Of a stretch of 64,000 nucleotides of DNA, positions 1 through 7,705 are shown in pieces; positions within the stretch are counted from its first letter, which is position 1; each line of letters starts with the position of its first letter. The position numbers and the translations under genes are program-made. Origin of the DNA: CAG-390 sp045644325 (GTDB lineage Bacteria; Bacillota; Clostridia; Oscillospirales; CAG-272). Where the stretch lies: assembly GCA_045644325.1 (NCBI GenBank), contig JAZRGT010000010.1:114532-178531 (forward strand). The letters are read 5' to 3'. The notes under the pieces are model-generated. The model was not told the DNA's origin. It saw only the letters and a program-made list of their open reading frames with translations, and did not search any database.

Positions 1-295
1 TGAGCTCAAGCTCGTGTTCGTAATTGATAAACCTATAAGCACAGCCGCCGCAGGTTGCGGGTGCGGTGCATTTATCGCATTGCTCGCGTAAAGGCGATGC
101 GGTAATTATTCTTTGAAGCTTTCCGACGAGATAGCCTTTGGTGATCTTTATGATCTTGACCTCAACACGCTCCCCCGTCACGGTGCCGGGAGTGAAAACT
201 ACCTTTCCGCTTTCTGTTCTTCCGACACCGTAACCGAGGTTGCTGACCGCAGTGACGTTAAGCTCAACGATATCATTCTTTTTGATATCAGACAT
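1..295 (-). CDS. 23S rRNA (uracil-5-)-methyltransferase, RlmD/RumA family (N-terminal part)
   Basis: Only the first 98 residues lie in the window; the gene runs off the left edge. The visible part holds a TRAM-type RNA-binding beta-barrel (about residues 5-60) followed by Cys73, Cys76, Cys82 and Cys85 with the CGGC signature, the [4Fe-4S] site of RlmD/RumA enzymes that methylate U1939 (or the TrmFO-independent RlmCD sites) of 23S rRNA using SAM. The ATG overlaps the stop of the upstream metallophosphoesterase gene by 8 bases, so the two are translationally coupled. The catalytic methyltransferase domain is not visible, so the exact target base cannot be assigned. Confidence 0.85.
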   Translation of the reverse strand, partial: MSDIKKNDIVELNVTAVSNLGYGVGRTESGKVVFTPGTVTGERVEVKIIKITKGYLVGKLQRIITASPLREQCDKCTAPATCGGCAYRFINYEHELEL

Positions 296-965
296 AGTAT
301 TCCTCACCGTTATCGAGGCAGAAGCAAGCAATCTTTCCGCCGCGGCCTGCGCCGCAGTCGATGGCTACGAATCCGTCGCCTTTGTAGATCTTTCCGTCGC
401 AAGCATAGTTTTCAGTTGTAGGAAGATGACCGCAAACAACTGTGTATCCCTCGATCTTGCGCAGACATTCATCGGCAGAAAAATCATCGGGGTCATAGTC
501 TTCAAAGTCAACATCAGGATCGTAGTTATCCACACCCGAGTGCACGAGAAGCCACTCCTTGCCTCCAGCTTCCATCATTTCATAAGAAGGAAGATCTTCA
601 AGGTATTCAAGCACGCCCTCTCTCATCTCGTTTTCGAGCGTTCTGAAGGTGTCAAGCGTGCTCTTGCCACCTTTGGTCATCCATTCGGTCATTTCGGCAA
701 TATAATCCGCATCGGGAGTTCCGCCGTTTTTAAGCATATCATCAAAGCCCTTGAGCATTCTGTAAGCAAGTCTGTCGTGCTCACCCGAGATTGCCCAGAT
801 ATTTTCTCTGAAAGAAAGATCACAAAGGAGATCCATCGGCTCACTTCCGTAGTCAACTATATCACCGAGGATGAACATAACGTCATCCTTGGAAAAATTA
901 ATCACTTCGAGCAATCTGACGAATTGTGTATAAGAACCGTGGGGATTAGAAATTACGTAAGTCAT
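288..965 (-). CDS. metallophosphoesterase of the PPP (Ser/Thr phosphatase/ApaH) type with altered metal motifs
   Basis: The 225-residue protein has the order of calcineurin-like phosphoesterases: an N-terminal SNPHG (residues 6-10), GDIVDYG (34-40), GEHD (61-64), LLVHSGV and CGHLPTT. In the family these are normally DxHG, GDxVDRG and GNHE/D. Here the first metal ligand Asp is Asn7, the usual Arg of VDRG is Tyr39, and the Asn of GNH is Glu62. The remaining metal-binding His and Asp residues are kept. It may have changed metal or substrate preference, or be weakly active. It overlaps rlmD and follows the Nif3-like gene with a 15-base gap. The substrate is unknown. Confidence 0.8.
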   Translation of the reverse strand: MTYVISNPHGSYTQFVRLLEVINFSKDDVMFILGDIVDYGSEPMDLLCDLSFRENIWAISGEHDRLAYRMLKGFDDMLKNGGTPDADYIAEMTEWMTKGGKSTLDTFRTLENEMREGVLEYLEDLPSYEMMEAGGKEWLLVHSGVDNYDPDVDFEDYDPDDFSADECLRKIEGYTVVCGHLPTTENYACDGKIYKGDGFVAIDCGAGRGGKIACFCLDNGEEYYV

Positions 966-980
966 AGTGTTTCCTCCAAA

Positions 981-1760
981 TTATATAACAAAAGTATTAT
1001 TGCAGGGTAAGATATCGACCTGCGCGTCGGGGATGGCTTCGAGAACGAGCTCGCGCAGTCTATCGCATACTGGAGCTTCGGTATGATAATGTCCCGCCTC
1101 GATCAAGGCAATGCCTCGACCGTTGGCTTCTACAGCAGAGTATCCGTAGGTGTGATGCTTGAACTCGCCACCGACAATTGCATCGGCTCCCGCTAAAGCA
1201 GCAGAAGCAATTGCATCGGAAGCAGAGCCGCCGAGAACCGCAACCTTTTTAATCCTTCTACCGTCGGGCAAAAGTGTATAGGTTACGCTGTCTGCGCCGA
1301 GCGTTGATTTGACAAATTGAGCAAGTTCAACCTCGGTCATATCGCATTTAAGAGTACCAATTCGTCCGATTGCGGGAATCTCGGGATCGTCAAAAGTCTT
1401 GATATTTTCAAGCTCAAGACTTTGAGCAAGAATATCGTTCACGCCACCATCTGCTTTGTCAAGTCGTATGTGGAATGAAAAGGATGCAATTTCCGCTTTC
1501 AAAAGCATATTATACCATCTTTCGGGCGGAGTGTCAGGGATGGGCTCGCCCCAAAAGAGAGGGTGGTGGGTCAGCAGAAGATCGTAACCGCCGTCAATTG
1601 CGGCTTTCACCGCCTTTTCGTACGGATCAAGCGCAACGAGCACCTTTTTCACCTGTCGTTCGGGTGCGGGCATTGTGTGGATGCCGTCGCTGTCTATTCC
1701 CTCAATTTCGAGGGGCGGCAGTTTATTTTCTAAAGCAATATAAAGTTCTTTTAAAGTCAT
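981..1760 (-). CDS. Nif3-like dinuclear metal centre hexameric protein (YqfO/GTP cyclohydrolase 1 type 2 family)
   Basis: A 259-residue Nif3 family protein with LTHHPLFWG (His65, His66), a central GGSASD glycine turn and a C-terminal EAGHYHTE motif; these His/Glu/Asp residues bind the two metals at the centre of a toroidal hexamer. It is the short form without the PII-like insertion of YqfO. It follows trmK after one base, an arrangement widely conserved in Firmicutes, where the pair sits next to the major sigma-factor genes. Its cellular function is not settled; the label GTP cyclohydrolase type 2 comes from a single branch of the family and should not be taken as proven here. Confidence 0.9.
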   Translation of the reverse strand: MTLKELYIALENKLPPLEIEGIDSDGIHTMPAPERQVKKVLVALDPYEKAVKAAIDGGYDLLLTHHPLFWGEPIPDTPPERWYNMLLKAEIASFSFHIRLDKADGGVNDILAQSLELENIKTFDDPEIPAIGRIGTLKCDMTEVELAQFVKSTLGADSVTYTLLPDGRRIKKVAVLGGSASDAIASAALAGADAIVGGEFKHHTYGYSAVEANGRGIALIEAGHYHTEAPVCDRLRELVLEAIPDAQVDILPCNNTFVI

Positions 1761-1761
1761 A

Positions 1762-2454
1762 TCAATTCACCGTTTCGGCAAGTCTCTTCAACTCACAATA
1801 TAATTCATTTGCTTGTTCATCTGTCTTGCCCGCTTCTGCATAGCCTTTAATTTTCTTCTCAAGACCAAAAGCATAAAGCGATGCAAGGGTTCGCAAGTCT
1901 TCACCGCCGCGTTCTATGTTCTTTTTACCAAGCCAGAGCTCCACTTGTGTTGCAGTGCGAACAATACCGTCGTATTCTGCGACGATAATCTGATACACGC
2001 GATCTCTGTCACGCACAAGCGTTTCATCTGCAATATTGAAACCGTTTGCAAGCAGATCGCATCTGAGATCGTGAGTATGCGTCATCGGCTGAAGAATCAA
2101 ACGTACACCTGTTTTTCTCGAAAGTTCGGAAGAAAGAACTATTCGACTGATAAGCTCTCCGCCCATACCGAGAACGTATATATCCTCTGGATCGTAATCT
2201 TCAATTCCATTTAAACCGTCGGTCAAACGGGTTCCGATACTGTCGGAAAGTCCCGCCGACGTAATATTAATCTTTGCCGCGCGAAGCGGACCTTCGTTTA
2301 TATCACAAGCCAACGCACAGGGGGCTATGCCGTTGCCAACAAGATAGATCGGCAGTGATGCGTGATCTGTTCCTATGTCGGCTACGCGCGCTCCGCATCT
2401 GCCGAAAGAAGCCGCAACTTCAAGTCTGCGATCGGCTATTTTATATTTATCCAT
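1762..2454 (-). CDS. trmK: tRNA (adenine(22)-N1)-methyltransferase TrmK
   Basis: A 230-residue class I SAM methyltransferase of the TrmK family, which makes m1A22 in bacterial tRNAs. The glycine-rich motif RVADIGTDHASLPIYL near residues 23-38 and the later VLGMGGELI segment are characteristic of TrmK. The C-terminal part (about 150-230) is a helical, charged coiled-coil-like region used for tRNA binding. It is directly followed by the Nif3-like gene (one-base gap). Upstream, 55 bases separate it from the DUF1858 gene and contain a strong hairpin without a T tract. Confidence 0.93.
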   Translation of the reverse strand: MDKYKIADRRLEVAASFGRCGARVADIGTDHASLPIYLVGNGIAPCALACDINEGPLRAAKINITSAGLSDSIGTRLTDGLNGIEDYDPEDIYVLGMGGELISRIVLSSELSRKTGVRLILQPMTHTHDLRCDLLANGFNIADETLVRDRDRVYQIIVAEYDGIVRTATQVELWLGKKNIERGGEDLRTLASLYAFGLEKKIKGYAEAGKTDEQANELYCELKRLAETVN

Positions 2455-2474
2455 AAATTAATTTCTCTTTTTCT

Positions 2475-2502
2475 CGGTCTGCCGCAATTATGCGGCAGAC
2501 CG
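2475..2502. other. 12-bp perfect hairpin between DUF1858 gene and trmK
   Basis: Arms at 2475-2486 and 2491-2502 pair perfectly around the loop ATTA. On neither strand is the hairpin followed by a run of T: on the minus strand the next bases are purine-rich and lead to the trmK start. It may be a weak terminator after the DUF1858 gene or an RNA processing/stability element, with partial read-through to trmK. Confidence 0.55.
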
Positions 2503-2509
2503 TTCTTAA

Positions 2510-2716
2510 TTAGTTGTTCTTGCTTGCAAGAAAATCGTTGATGGACTTTACAAGCTCATCGGCATTGGTGCCGTGAACAGCGCAAGCCTGCTCGATGCTT
2601 TCGCCGCGAGAGCAAGGGCATCCGAGGCAGTGCATACCGATAGCAAGGAAGAACTGTGCGGTTTCAACATCATGGTCGAGGATATCGCCGATGATAGATT
2701 CCTTAGTTACTGTCAT
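2510..2716 (-). CDS. DUF1858 domain protein (small disulfide/redox-type)
   Basis: A 68-residue protein matching DUF1858, the domain also called the hybrid-cluster-protein-associated redox disulfide domain. The core motif is GMHCLGCPC followed by SxGExIEQAC, with closely spaced cysteines that could form a redox disulfide or bind metal. The start at 2716 was chosen over an upstream in-frame ATG because GGAGGTG lies 6-7 bases before it. It has its own consensus promoter (2748-2776) and is divergent from ylxM. The role is unknown; the family is common in anaerobes. Confidence 0.88.
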   Translation of the reverse strand: MTVTKESIIGDILDHDVETAQFFLAIGMHCLGCPCSRGESIEQACAVHGTNADELVKSINDFLASKNN

Positions 2717-2747
2717 AATTTTCACCTCCATATAGTTATACATTATA

Positions 2748-2776
2748 ATTATAACCTTATTTCAGCGATTTGTCAA
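2748..2776 (-). promoter_or_regulatory. sigma-A promoter of the DUF1858 gene
   Basis: On the minus strand TTGACA (2776-2771), a 17-base spacer and TATAAT (2753-2748) form a perfect consensus promoter about 30 bases upstream of the start codon. Confidence 0.85.
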
Positions 2777-2897
2777 GCAAATGCAATAAGTTTATTCAAA
2801 AATATCAACCTCTCCACGCCAAATATGAACGTATTTTTAAATAATATTACGAATACGAAAACAACAAAAAACATTTTGAGAAAAATACAAAAATCTA

Positions 2898-2926
2898 TTG
2901 ACAAAAGAGGTAAGTTGTGATATAAT
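2898..2926 (+). promoter_or_regulatory. sigma-A promoter of the ylxM-ffh-rpsP-khpA operon
   Basis: TTGACA at 2898-2903, a 17-base spacer ending in TGA (extended -10) and TATAAT at 2921-2926: a full consensus promoter 41 bases before the ylxM start. This strength fits an operon encoding SRP and a ribosomal protein. Confidence 0.9.
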
Positions 2927-2966
2927 CTGTAAAGCATTTTACTTTACACCAATTTCGGAGGAAAAT

Positions 2967-3308
2967 ATGTTTCAGAAATCACTTGAAATAGGCTATCTTC
3001 TCGATTTTTACGGTGAAATGCTCAACGAAAGGCGCCGTACTGTTCTTGATATGTATTATAACGAGGATATGTCGCTTTCCGAGATTGCGGAAGCGCTCGG
3101 TATCACGCGCCAAGGTGCCCGCGACCTTATTAAAAAAGCGGGAGATGAGCTGTTGCTTTTCGAAGAAAAGCTCGGTATGGCGCAAAAGTTCCGTTCTCTT
3201 TGTGACTGTGCGGACCGCGCCGAAGATATATTGAAAAAAGACGGTGATGTTGACCATTCTTCCCTTTTTTCAATCCTCTCCGAGATAAGACAGATCATCG
3301 AAAATTAA
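2967..3308 (+). CDS. ylxM: YlxM/p13-like DNA-binding protein associated with SRP
   Basis: A 113-residue sigma-70 region-4-like helix-turn-helix protein of the YlxM/p13 family, always encoded just before ffh in Firmicutes. The HTH covers about residues 30-70 (MSLSEIAEALGITRQGARDL). In Streptococcus the homolog SatD-adjacent YlxM modulates SRP GTPase activity. The ATG at 2967 follows GGAGGAAAAT; a longer in-frame reading from 2898 would start inside the promoter and was rejected. First gene of the SRP operon, 21 bases before ffh. Confidence 0.9.
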   Translation: MFQKSLEIGYLLDFYGEMLNERRRTVLDMYYNEDMSLSEIAEALGITRQGARDLIKKAGDELLLFEEKLGMAQKFRSLCDCADRAEDILKKDGDVDHSSLFSILSEIRQIIEN

Positions 3309-3329
3309 ACATCGACAGGAGGCAAATTT

Positions 3330-4661
3330 ATGTTTCAAAGCTTAAGCGATAAGCTTTCCGCAGCTTTCAAGCATTTCCGCAACAAAGGTAAGCTCACCGA
3401 AGCGGATGTTAAGGTCGGAATGCGTGAAATTAAGCTCGCCCTTCTCGAAGCCGATGTCAACTTTAAAGTTGTACGTGAATTTGTTAAACAAGTTACAGAA
3501 CGCGCGGTTGGTTCCGAGGTGCTTGAATCCCTCGTGCCCGCCCAGCAAATAGTAAAGATCGTTAACGAAGAGTTGACCGCAATTATGGGCGGCTCTCAGG
3601 CAAAGCTTACAATCTCCTCTGCTCCCCCTACCGTCATTATGATGTGCGGTCTTCAGGGTGCAGGTAAAACCACTCACGCGGCAAAGCTCGCAGCTATGTA
3701 CAAAAAGCAGGGCAAGCGTCCTCTGCTCGTTGCGTGTGACATTTACCGTCCCGCGGCTATCAAGCAGCTGCAGATACTCGGCGAACAGACAGGAATCCCC
3801 GTATTCACAATGGGCACCGACGTTTCTCCCGTTAAGATCGCTGAGGAAGGTATTAAATACGCTAAGGACAACTTCTGCGATATGGTATTTATAGATACCG
3901 CAGGACGACTCCACATCGACGAGGTTCTTATGGAAGAGCTTCGCGCTATCAAGGAAAAGGTTGAACCTACCGAAATACTTCTCACTATCGACGCTATGAT
4001 CGGTCAGGATTCGGTCAATGTCGCGGAGCACTTCAACAGTCTGCTTGACGTAACCGGCGTTATCCTCACAAAGCTTGACGGTGACACGAGAGGCGGTGCG
4101 GCACTTTCCGTAAGATACGTTACCGGAAAGCCGATCAAGTTCATCGGTGTAGGTGAAAAGATCGATGCGATCGAGCCCTTCCACCCCGACAGAATGGCAA
4201 GCCGAATCCTCGGAATGGGCGACGTACTTTCCCTTATCGAGAAAGCTGAAGCAGCATTCGACGATAAAAAAGCGGCAGAACTTGAGAAGAAGATGCGCGA
4301 GCAGACCTTCACTCTTGATGATTATCTCGACCAATTTGAGCAGATCAAAAATATGGGAAGCATGGAACAGCTTCTCGGTATGATGCCCGGTGTCAACGCT
4401 TCCGCCCTAAAGGATGCTCAGGTTGATGAAAAAGCATTGGCTCGCACCGAGGCAATTATCAAATCTATGACCCCCAAGGAACGCGCAAAGCCCGAAATAC
4501 TCAATTCTTCAAGAAAACGCAGAATTGCGGCGGGCAGCGGTACGTCGGTTGAGGAAGTAAACCGACTCCTGAAGCAGTTTGAACAGGTCAAAAAGCTTAT
4601 GAAGCAATTCACTTCCATGGGCGGCAGACGCCGCGGCAAAAAGATGAAATTCCCTTTCTGA
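3330..4661 (+). CDS. ffh: signal recognition particle protein Ffh (SRP54)
   Basis: A 443-residue Ffh. The N-terminal helical bundle (1-90) leads to the GTPase G domain with P-loop GLQGAGKTT (107-115), DTAGRL, and TKLDGDTRGG; the methionine-rich M domain (about 300-440) includes MTPKER and ends in a basic GGRRRGKKMKFPF tail that binds 4.5S RNA and signal sequences. It targets nascent membrane proteins co-translationally to FtsY and the Sec channel. An AGGAGG lies upstream of the ATG. It is followed by rpsP with a 48-base gap. Confidence 0.98.
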   Translation: MFQSLSDKLSAAFKHFRNKGKLTEADVKVGMREIKLALLEADVNFKVVREFVKQVTERAVGSEVLESLVPAQQIVKIVNEELTAIMGGSQAKLTISSAPPTVIMMCGLQGAGKTTHAAKLAAMYKKQGKRPLLVACDIYRPAAIKQLQILGEQTGIPVFTMGTDVSPVKIAEEGIKYAKDNFCDMVFIDTAGRLHIDEVLMEELRAIKEKVEPTEILLTIDAMIGQDSVNVAEHFNSLLDVTGVILTKLDGDTRGGAALSVRYVTGKPIKFIGVGEKIDAIEPFHPDRMASRILGMGDVLSLIEKAEAAFDDKKAAELEKKMREQTFTLDDYLDQFEQIKNMGSMEQLLGMMPGVNASALKDAQVDEKALARTEAIIKSMTPKERAKPEILNSSRKRRIAAGSGTSVEEVNRLLKQFEQVKKLMKQFTSMGGRRRGKKMKFPF

Positions 4662-4709
4662 CGGGATTCATATAAAAAATATTTTTTAAACATAAAGGAG
4701 AAAACAAAA

Positions 4710-4949
4710 ATGGTTAAAATGAGACTTCGCAGAGCCGGCGCAAAGAAGCAGCCCTTCTACCGCGTTATCGTAGCTGACGAGCGCAGCCCCAGAGGCGGTC
4801 GCTTCATCGACGAGATCGGTTACTACAATCCCCTCGGAAACTCCGAGATCAAGATTGACGCTGACAAGGCAAAGGATTGGCTCGCTAAGGGCGTACAGCC
4901 TACCGAAACCGTTAAGGCGCTCTTGAAGAAGGCCGGCATCACTGAGTAA
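4710..4949 (+). CDS. rpsP: 30S ribosomal protein S16
   Basis: A 79-residue S16 with the typical start (VKMRLRRAGAKKQPFYRVIVAD) and the RFIDEIGYYNP signature. It is needed for 30S assembly through 16S rRNA binding. AAGGAG precedes the ATG. It sits in the expected order after ffh and before khpA, but rimM and trmD, which usually follow, are 40 kb away on the other strand. Confidence 0.98.
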   Translation: MVKMRLRRAGAKKQPFYRVIVADERSPRGGRFIDEIGYYNPLGNSEIKIDADKAKDWLAKGVQPTETVKALLKKAGITE

Positions 4950-4963
4950 TTGAGTGGTGCAAG

Positions 4964-5197
4964 ATGGATCTCGAAAAGCTTCTTGTAGACATCGTTACCG
5001 CTATCGTTGACACTCCCGATGAGGTCAAGGTAGTTCGTAACGAAAACGGAAACAACATTGAGTTCACCCTCAGCGTTGCTCCCGACGAAATGGGTATGGT
5101 TATCGGCCGCGGCGGTAAGATTGCAAAAGCGATCAGAACCGTTGTTAAGGCTGCCTCTGCCTCCACCGGCAAGAAAGTAACCGTAGATATTCGCTAA
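4964..5197 (+). CDS. khpA: KH-domain RNA-binding protein KhpA (YlqC family)
   Basis: A 77-residue single KH-domain protein with the GMVIGRGGKIAKAIRTVV loop (GxxG) that contacts single-stranded RNA. KhpA works as a dimer or with KhpB/EloR to bind many RNAs and influence cell division and envelope growth in Firmicutes. It begins 14 bases after rpsP and is the last gene before a strong terminator. Confidence 0.95.
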   Translation: MDLEKLLVDIVTAIVDTPDEVKVVRNENGNNIEFTLSVAPDEMGMVIGRGGKIAKAIRTVVKAASASTGKKVTVDIR

Positions 5198-5212
5198 GCG
5201 GTTTCCGCCGCC

Positions 5213-5256
5213 AAAGCGGGGTTGTTGCCTCTTAGAGAGCCGCCCCGCTTTTTCTT
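5213..5256 (+). terminator. rho-independent terminator after khpA
   Basis: AAAGCGGGG (5213-5221) pairs with CCCCGCTTT (5243-5251), with a further internal pairing in the loop, followed by a T-rich tract. It closes the ylxM-ffh-rpsP-khpA operon. Confidence 0.85.
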
Positions 5257-5276
5257 TTGTTTAACGGAGTTCAGAT

Positions 5277-6044
5277 ATGTATAAAGAAAACGAGCTTAAG
5301 AGCATCGCCCAAAGACTGTACGATGAAAGAATCTGCCTGCAGCCGCTGAGCGATCGCGACCTAAACGAGATCTACCGTTACTTCGGTATGCTTGAGCCCT
5401 GCAGTGAGCTTATAAGAAGACTGTCGGATATTGAGATCAATTACGAAGAGATCAGGGCAGATGCCGATCAGGCTGCGGCGAGAGTTAATGAATCAATACT
5501 GCGTTGCGGAGATCTATTTAAATCCCTGATCGACAATTGGTATGGCAAAGAATTATCAAGCGGATATTCCTTTTCGGTTAAAAAATCCGACGCTTCAACG
5601 ATGTATCGGCTTTATTCGGAGATGACAGACGAGCTGAGATCAGAGCTCCGAAATCTCGCTGACTCGTGCGAGCTTTTGAGTGAAACCGCATTGCAGGCAA
5701 AAGCATGCTCAGCATCGTTTCTTGAAATATATAACGAAACGCGACTTACCTTTTACGCCGCATCGCTTAACAAGGATACTGAAAATATTCTCACCTGTAG
5801 AGCGATTTCCATGCAGGCACACGATTCATCAAGAGAAAGCCACGCAAGATCCACGAGGTACGTATCGGTCTCCCAAGCAGGCACTGTCGCACTTTCGGTT
5901 ATCAATAGAGTTATTTCAGAATCAACCTCCTGCTTTACTGCCGCCGAGCTTGGTCGTCAGATCAGCGCTTCAAACGTCATAAACGTATTCATTCGAGGTA
6001 TCGAGGCGTTGAAGAATATCGCTTCTTCAATCAAATTAACGTAA
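5277..6044 (+). CDS. hypothetical helical protein
   Basis: A 255-residue protein I do not recognise. It looks almost entirely alpha-helical, soluble, without signal peptide or membrane segment, and with many charged residues. The middle (about 45-150) has heptad-like Leu/Ile spacing that could be a coiled coil; the last 60 residues are serine-rich and amphipathic. The ATG follows ACGGAG at suitable distance. It lies alone between two terminators, with no obvious promoter in the short upstream gap, so it may depend on read-through from the SRP operon. Codon use resembles its neighbours, so it is probably a real, lineage-restricted gene. Confidence 0.7.
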   Translation: MYKENELKSIAQRLYDERICLQPLSDRDLNEIYRYFGMLEPCSELIRRLSDIEINYEEIRADADQAAARVNESILRCGDLFKSLIDNWYGKELSSGYSFSVKKSDASTMYRLYSEMTDELRSELRNLADSCELLSETALQAKACSASFLEIYNETRLTFYAASLNKDTENILTCRAISMQAHDSSRESHARSTRYVSVSQAGTVALSVINRVISESTSCFTAAELGRQISASNVINVFIRGIEALKNIASSIKLT

Positions 6045-6060
6045 TATTTATTCAAAAATT

Positions 6061-6092
6061 CTCTTCACCGCTTGACTGTGAAGAGTTTTTTT
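6061..6092 (+). terminator. terminator after the hypothetical gene, overlapping the glpK promoter
   Basis: CTCTTCAC (6061-6068) pairs with GTGAAGAG (6078-6085) and is followed by seven T. The loop carries TTGACT, which serves as the -35 of the next promoter. Confidence 0.85.
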
Positions 6093-6100
6093 GATAAAAT
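6072..6100 (+). promoter_or_regulatory. glpK promoter nested in the terminator
   Basis: TTGACT (6072-6077) lies in the terminator loop; after exactly 17 bases ending in TGA comes TAAAAT (6095-6100). The glpK ATG is 36 bases downstream, behind AAGGAGG. Confidence 0.7.
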
Positions 6101-6135
6101 ATAATAAAATACAAAACGCACCCAAGGAGGCTGTA

Positions 6136-7629
6136 ATGACTAAATATCTTCTCGCGCTCGACGCAGGCACAACAAGCTCGCGCGCTATTATATTTTCAAC
6201 CGACGGTAAGATCATCTCAATGGCACAAGAGGAGTTCCCTCAGATATTCCCCCGCGAAGGATACGTTGAGCACGATCCCTCGGCTATTTGGAACACGCAG
6301 ATATCGGTAGCAAAAAAAGCGATCGAAAAGGCAGGTATAACGCACGGCGACGTTGCGGCTATCGGTATAACCAATCAGCGCGAGACAACCATAGTCTGGG
6401 ATCGCGTAACAGGTGAACCGATTTACAATGCGATCGTATGGCAATGCAGAAGAACGGCAGATTATTGCGAGGAGCTCGGTAAGCTTGGCCTTACAGCTAT
6501 GATCAGAGAAAAGACCGGTCTCGTTCTTGACCCTTATTTTTCCGCGACGAAGATCAAATGGATTCTTGATCACGTTGACGGCGCGCGCGAGCGTGCAAAA
6601 AAGGGCGAGCTTTGCTTCGGCACGGTTGATTCGTGGCTGATCTATAATCTGACCGGCAAAAAGATTCACGCAACAGATTATTCCAATGCATCAAGAACCA
6701 TGCTTTATAATATCAACACACTCGAGTGGGATGAAACGCTGCTCGGACTTTTCAACATTCCCAAGGAAATGCTCCCCGACGTCAAGCCCTCCTCCGGCAT
6801 TTTCGGATATACAGCCCCTGAGCTTTTCGGTGGTGAGATACCCGTTGCGGGTGTAGCGGGCGACCAGCAGGCGGCGCTCTTCGGTCAATGCTGTTTCAAT
6901 CCCGGCGATGCAAAGAATACATACGGAACGGGTGGATTCTTACTGATGAACACGGGAGAAGCTCCCGTATTTTCCGAAAACGGTCTTGTAACTACTATTG
7001 CGTGGGGACTTGACGGAAAGGTTTACTATGCATTAGAAGGCTCTGTATTCGTTTGCGGTGCGGCAGTACAGTGGCTCCGTGACGGACTTGGACTCGTAAG
7101 TCACGCCTCCGAAACCGAGGCGATCGCTTCTACCGTACCTAACAGCGGCGGAGTTTATTTTGTTCCCGCGTTCGTAGGTCTTGGCGCACCTTATTGGGAT
7201 CCTTACGCGAGAGGATCTATATCGGGATTGACGAGAGGTACCACTCGCGCTCATATCGTACGCGCTGTACTTGATTCTATGGCGCTCCAGACTTGTGACG
7301 TTCTTTCTCTTATGCAGTCTGAAGCAGGCGCAAATTTTGATTCTCTCAACGTCGACGGCGGTGCTTCTGCTAACAATCTTCTTTTAAAAATTCAAGCTGA
7401 CCTTCTCGGTAAAAAGGTTATCCGACCGACCTGCATCGAAACCACCGCTCTCGGCGCTGCTTACCTTGCAGGACTCGCTGTAGGAGCAATTGAAAGCACA
7501 GACTCGATCCTTAAGAACCGCGCAATTGATACGCTCGTAGAGCCCGAAATGGATATAATCAAGAGAATGTCCACGATAAACGAATGGCACAAAGCGGTAG
7601 AACGAGCTAAAGGTTGGGCAGAAAAGTAA
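6136..7629 (+). CDS. glpK: glycerol kinase
   Basis: A 497-residue FGGY kinase that phosphorylates glycerol to glycerol 3-phosphate with ATP. Seen: LDAGTTSSRAIIF at the N terminus, NQRETT, GDQQAALFGQ, GTGGFLLMNTG, GGVYFVPAFVGLGAPYWD and DGGASANNLLL. The start at 6136 has AAGGAGG just before it; a longer reading starting in the promoter was rejected. The loop where PTS-regulated enterococcal and Bacillus GlpK carry a His phosphorylated by HPr (near APELFGGE) has no His here, so HPr control is unlikely (inference). No glycerol facilitator or glycerol-3-phosphate dehydrogenase gene is adjacent. Confidence 0.96.
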   Translation: MTKYLLALDAGTTSSRAIIFSTDGKIISMAQEEFPQIFPREGYVEHDPSAIWNTQISVAKKAIEKAGITHGDVAAIGITNQRETTIVWDRVTGEPIYNAIVWQCRRTADYCEELGKLGLTAMIREKTGLVLDPYFSATKIKWILDHVDGARERAKKGELCFGTVDSWLIYNLTGKKIHATDYSNASRTMLYNINTLEWDETLLGLFNIPKEMLPDVKPSSGIFGYTAPELFGGEIPVAGVAGDQQAALFGQCCFNPGDAKNTYGTGGFLLMNTGEAPVFSENGLVTTIAWGLDGKVYYALEGSVFVCGAAVQWLRDGLGLVSHASETEAIASTVPNSGGVYFVPAFVGLGAPYWDPYARGSISGLTRGTTRAHIVRAVLDSMALQTCDVLSLMQSEAGANFDSLNVDGGASANNLLLKIQADLLGKKVIRPTCIETTALGAAYLAGLAVGAIESTDSILKNRAIDTLVEPEMDIIKRMSTINEWHKAVERAKGWAEK

Positions 7630-7664
7630 GATTTTCAACTATATATAAAGACTAAAAAAACAAA

Positions 7665-7701
7665 AACCTCCGAATACTAATAGAAAAAGTATTCGGAGGT
7701 T
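7665..7701 (+). promoter_or_regulatory. perfect hairpin sequestering the ldh ribosome binding site
   Basis: A 14-bp perfect inverted repeat (7665-7678 and 7688-7701, nine-base loop). The 3' arm contains CGGAGGTT, the Shine-Dalgarno sequence of ldh, whose ATG is at 7706. On the plus strand no T run follows, so a simple terminator is unlikely in that direction; on the minus strand it is followed by a T-rich tract. Confidence 0.7.
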
Positions 7702-7705
7702 ATTT

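Noticed and set aside
7665..7701. Normal terminator for glpK
   Set aside because: On the plus strand no T tract follows the stem, and the stem includes the ldh ribosome binding site; kept as a possible translational element.
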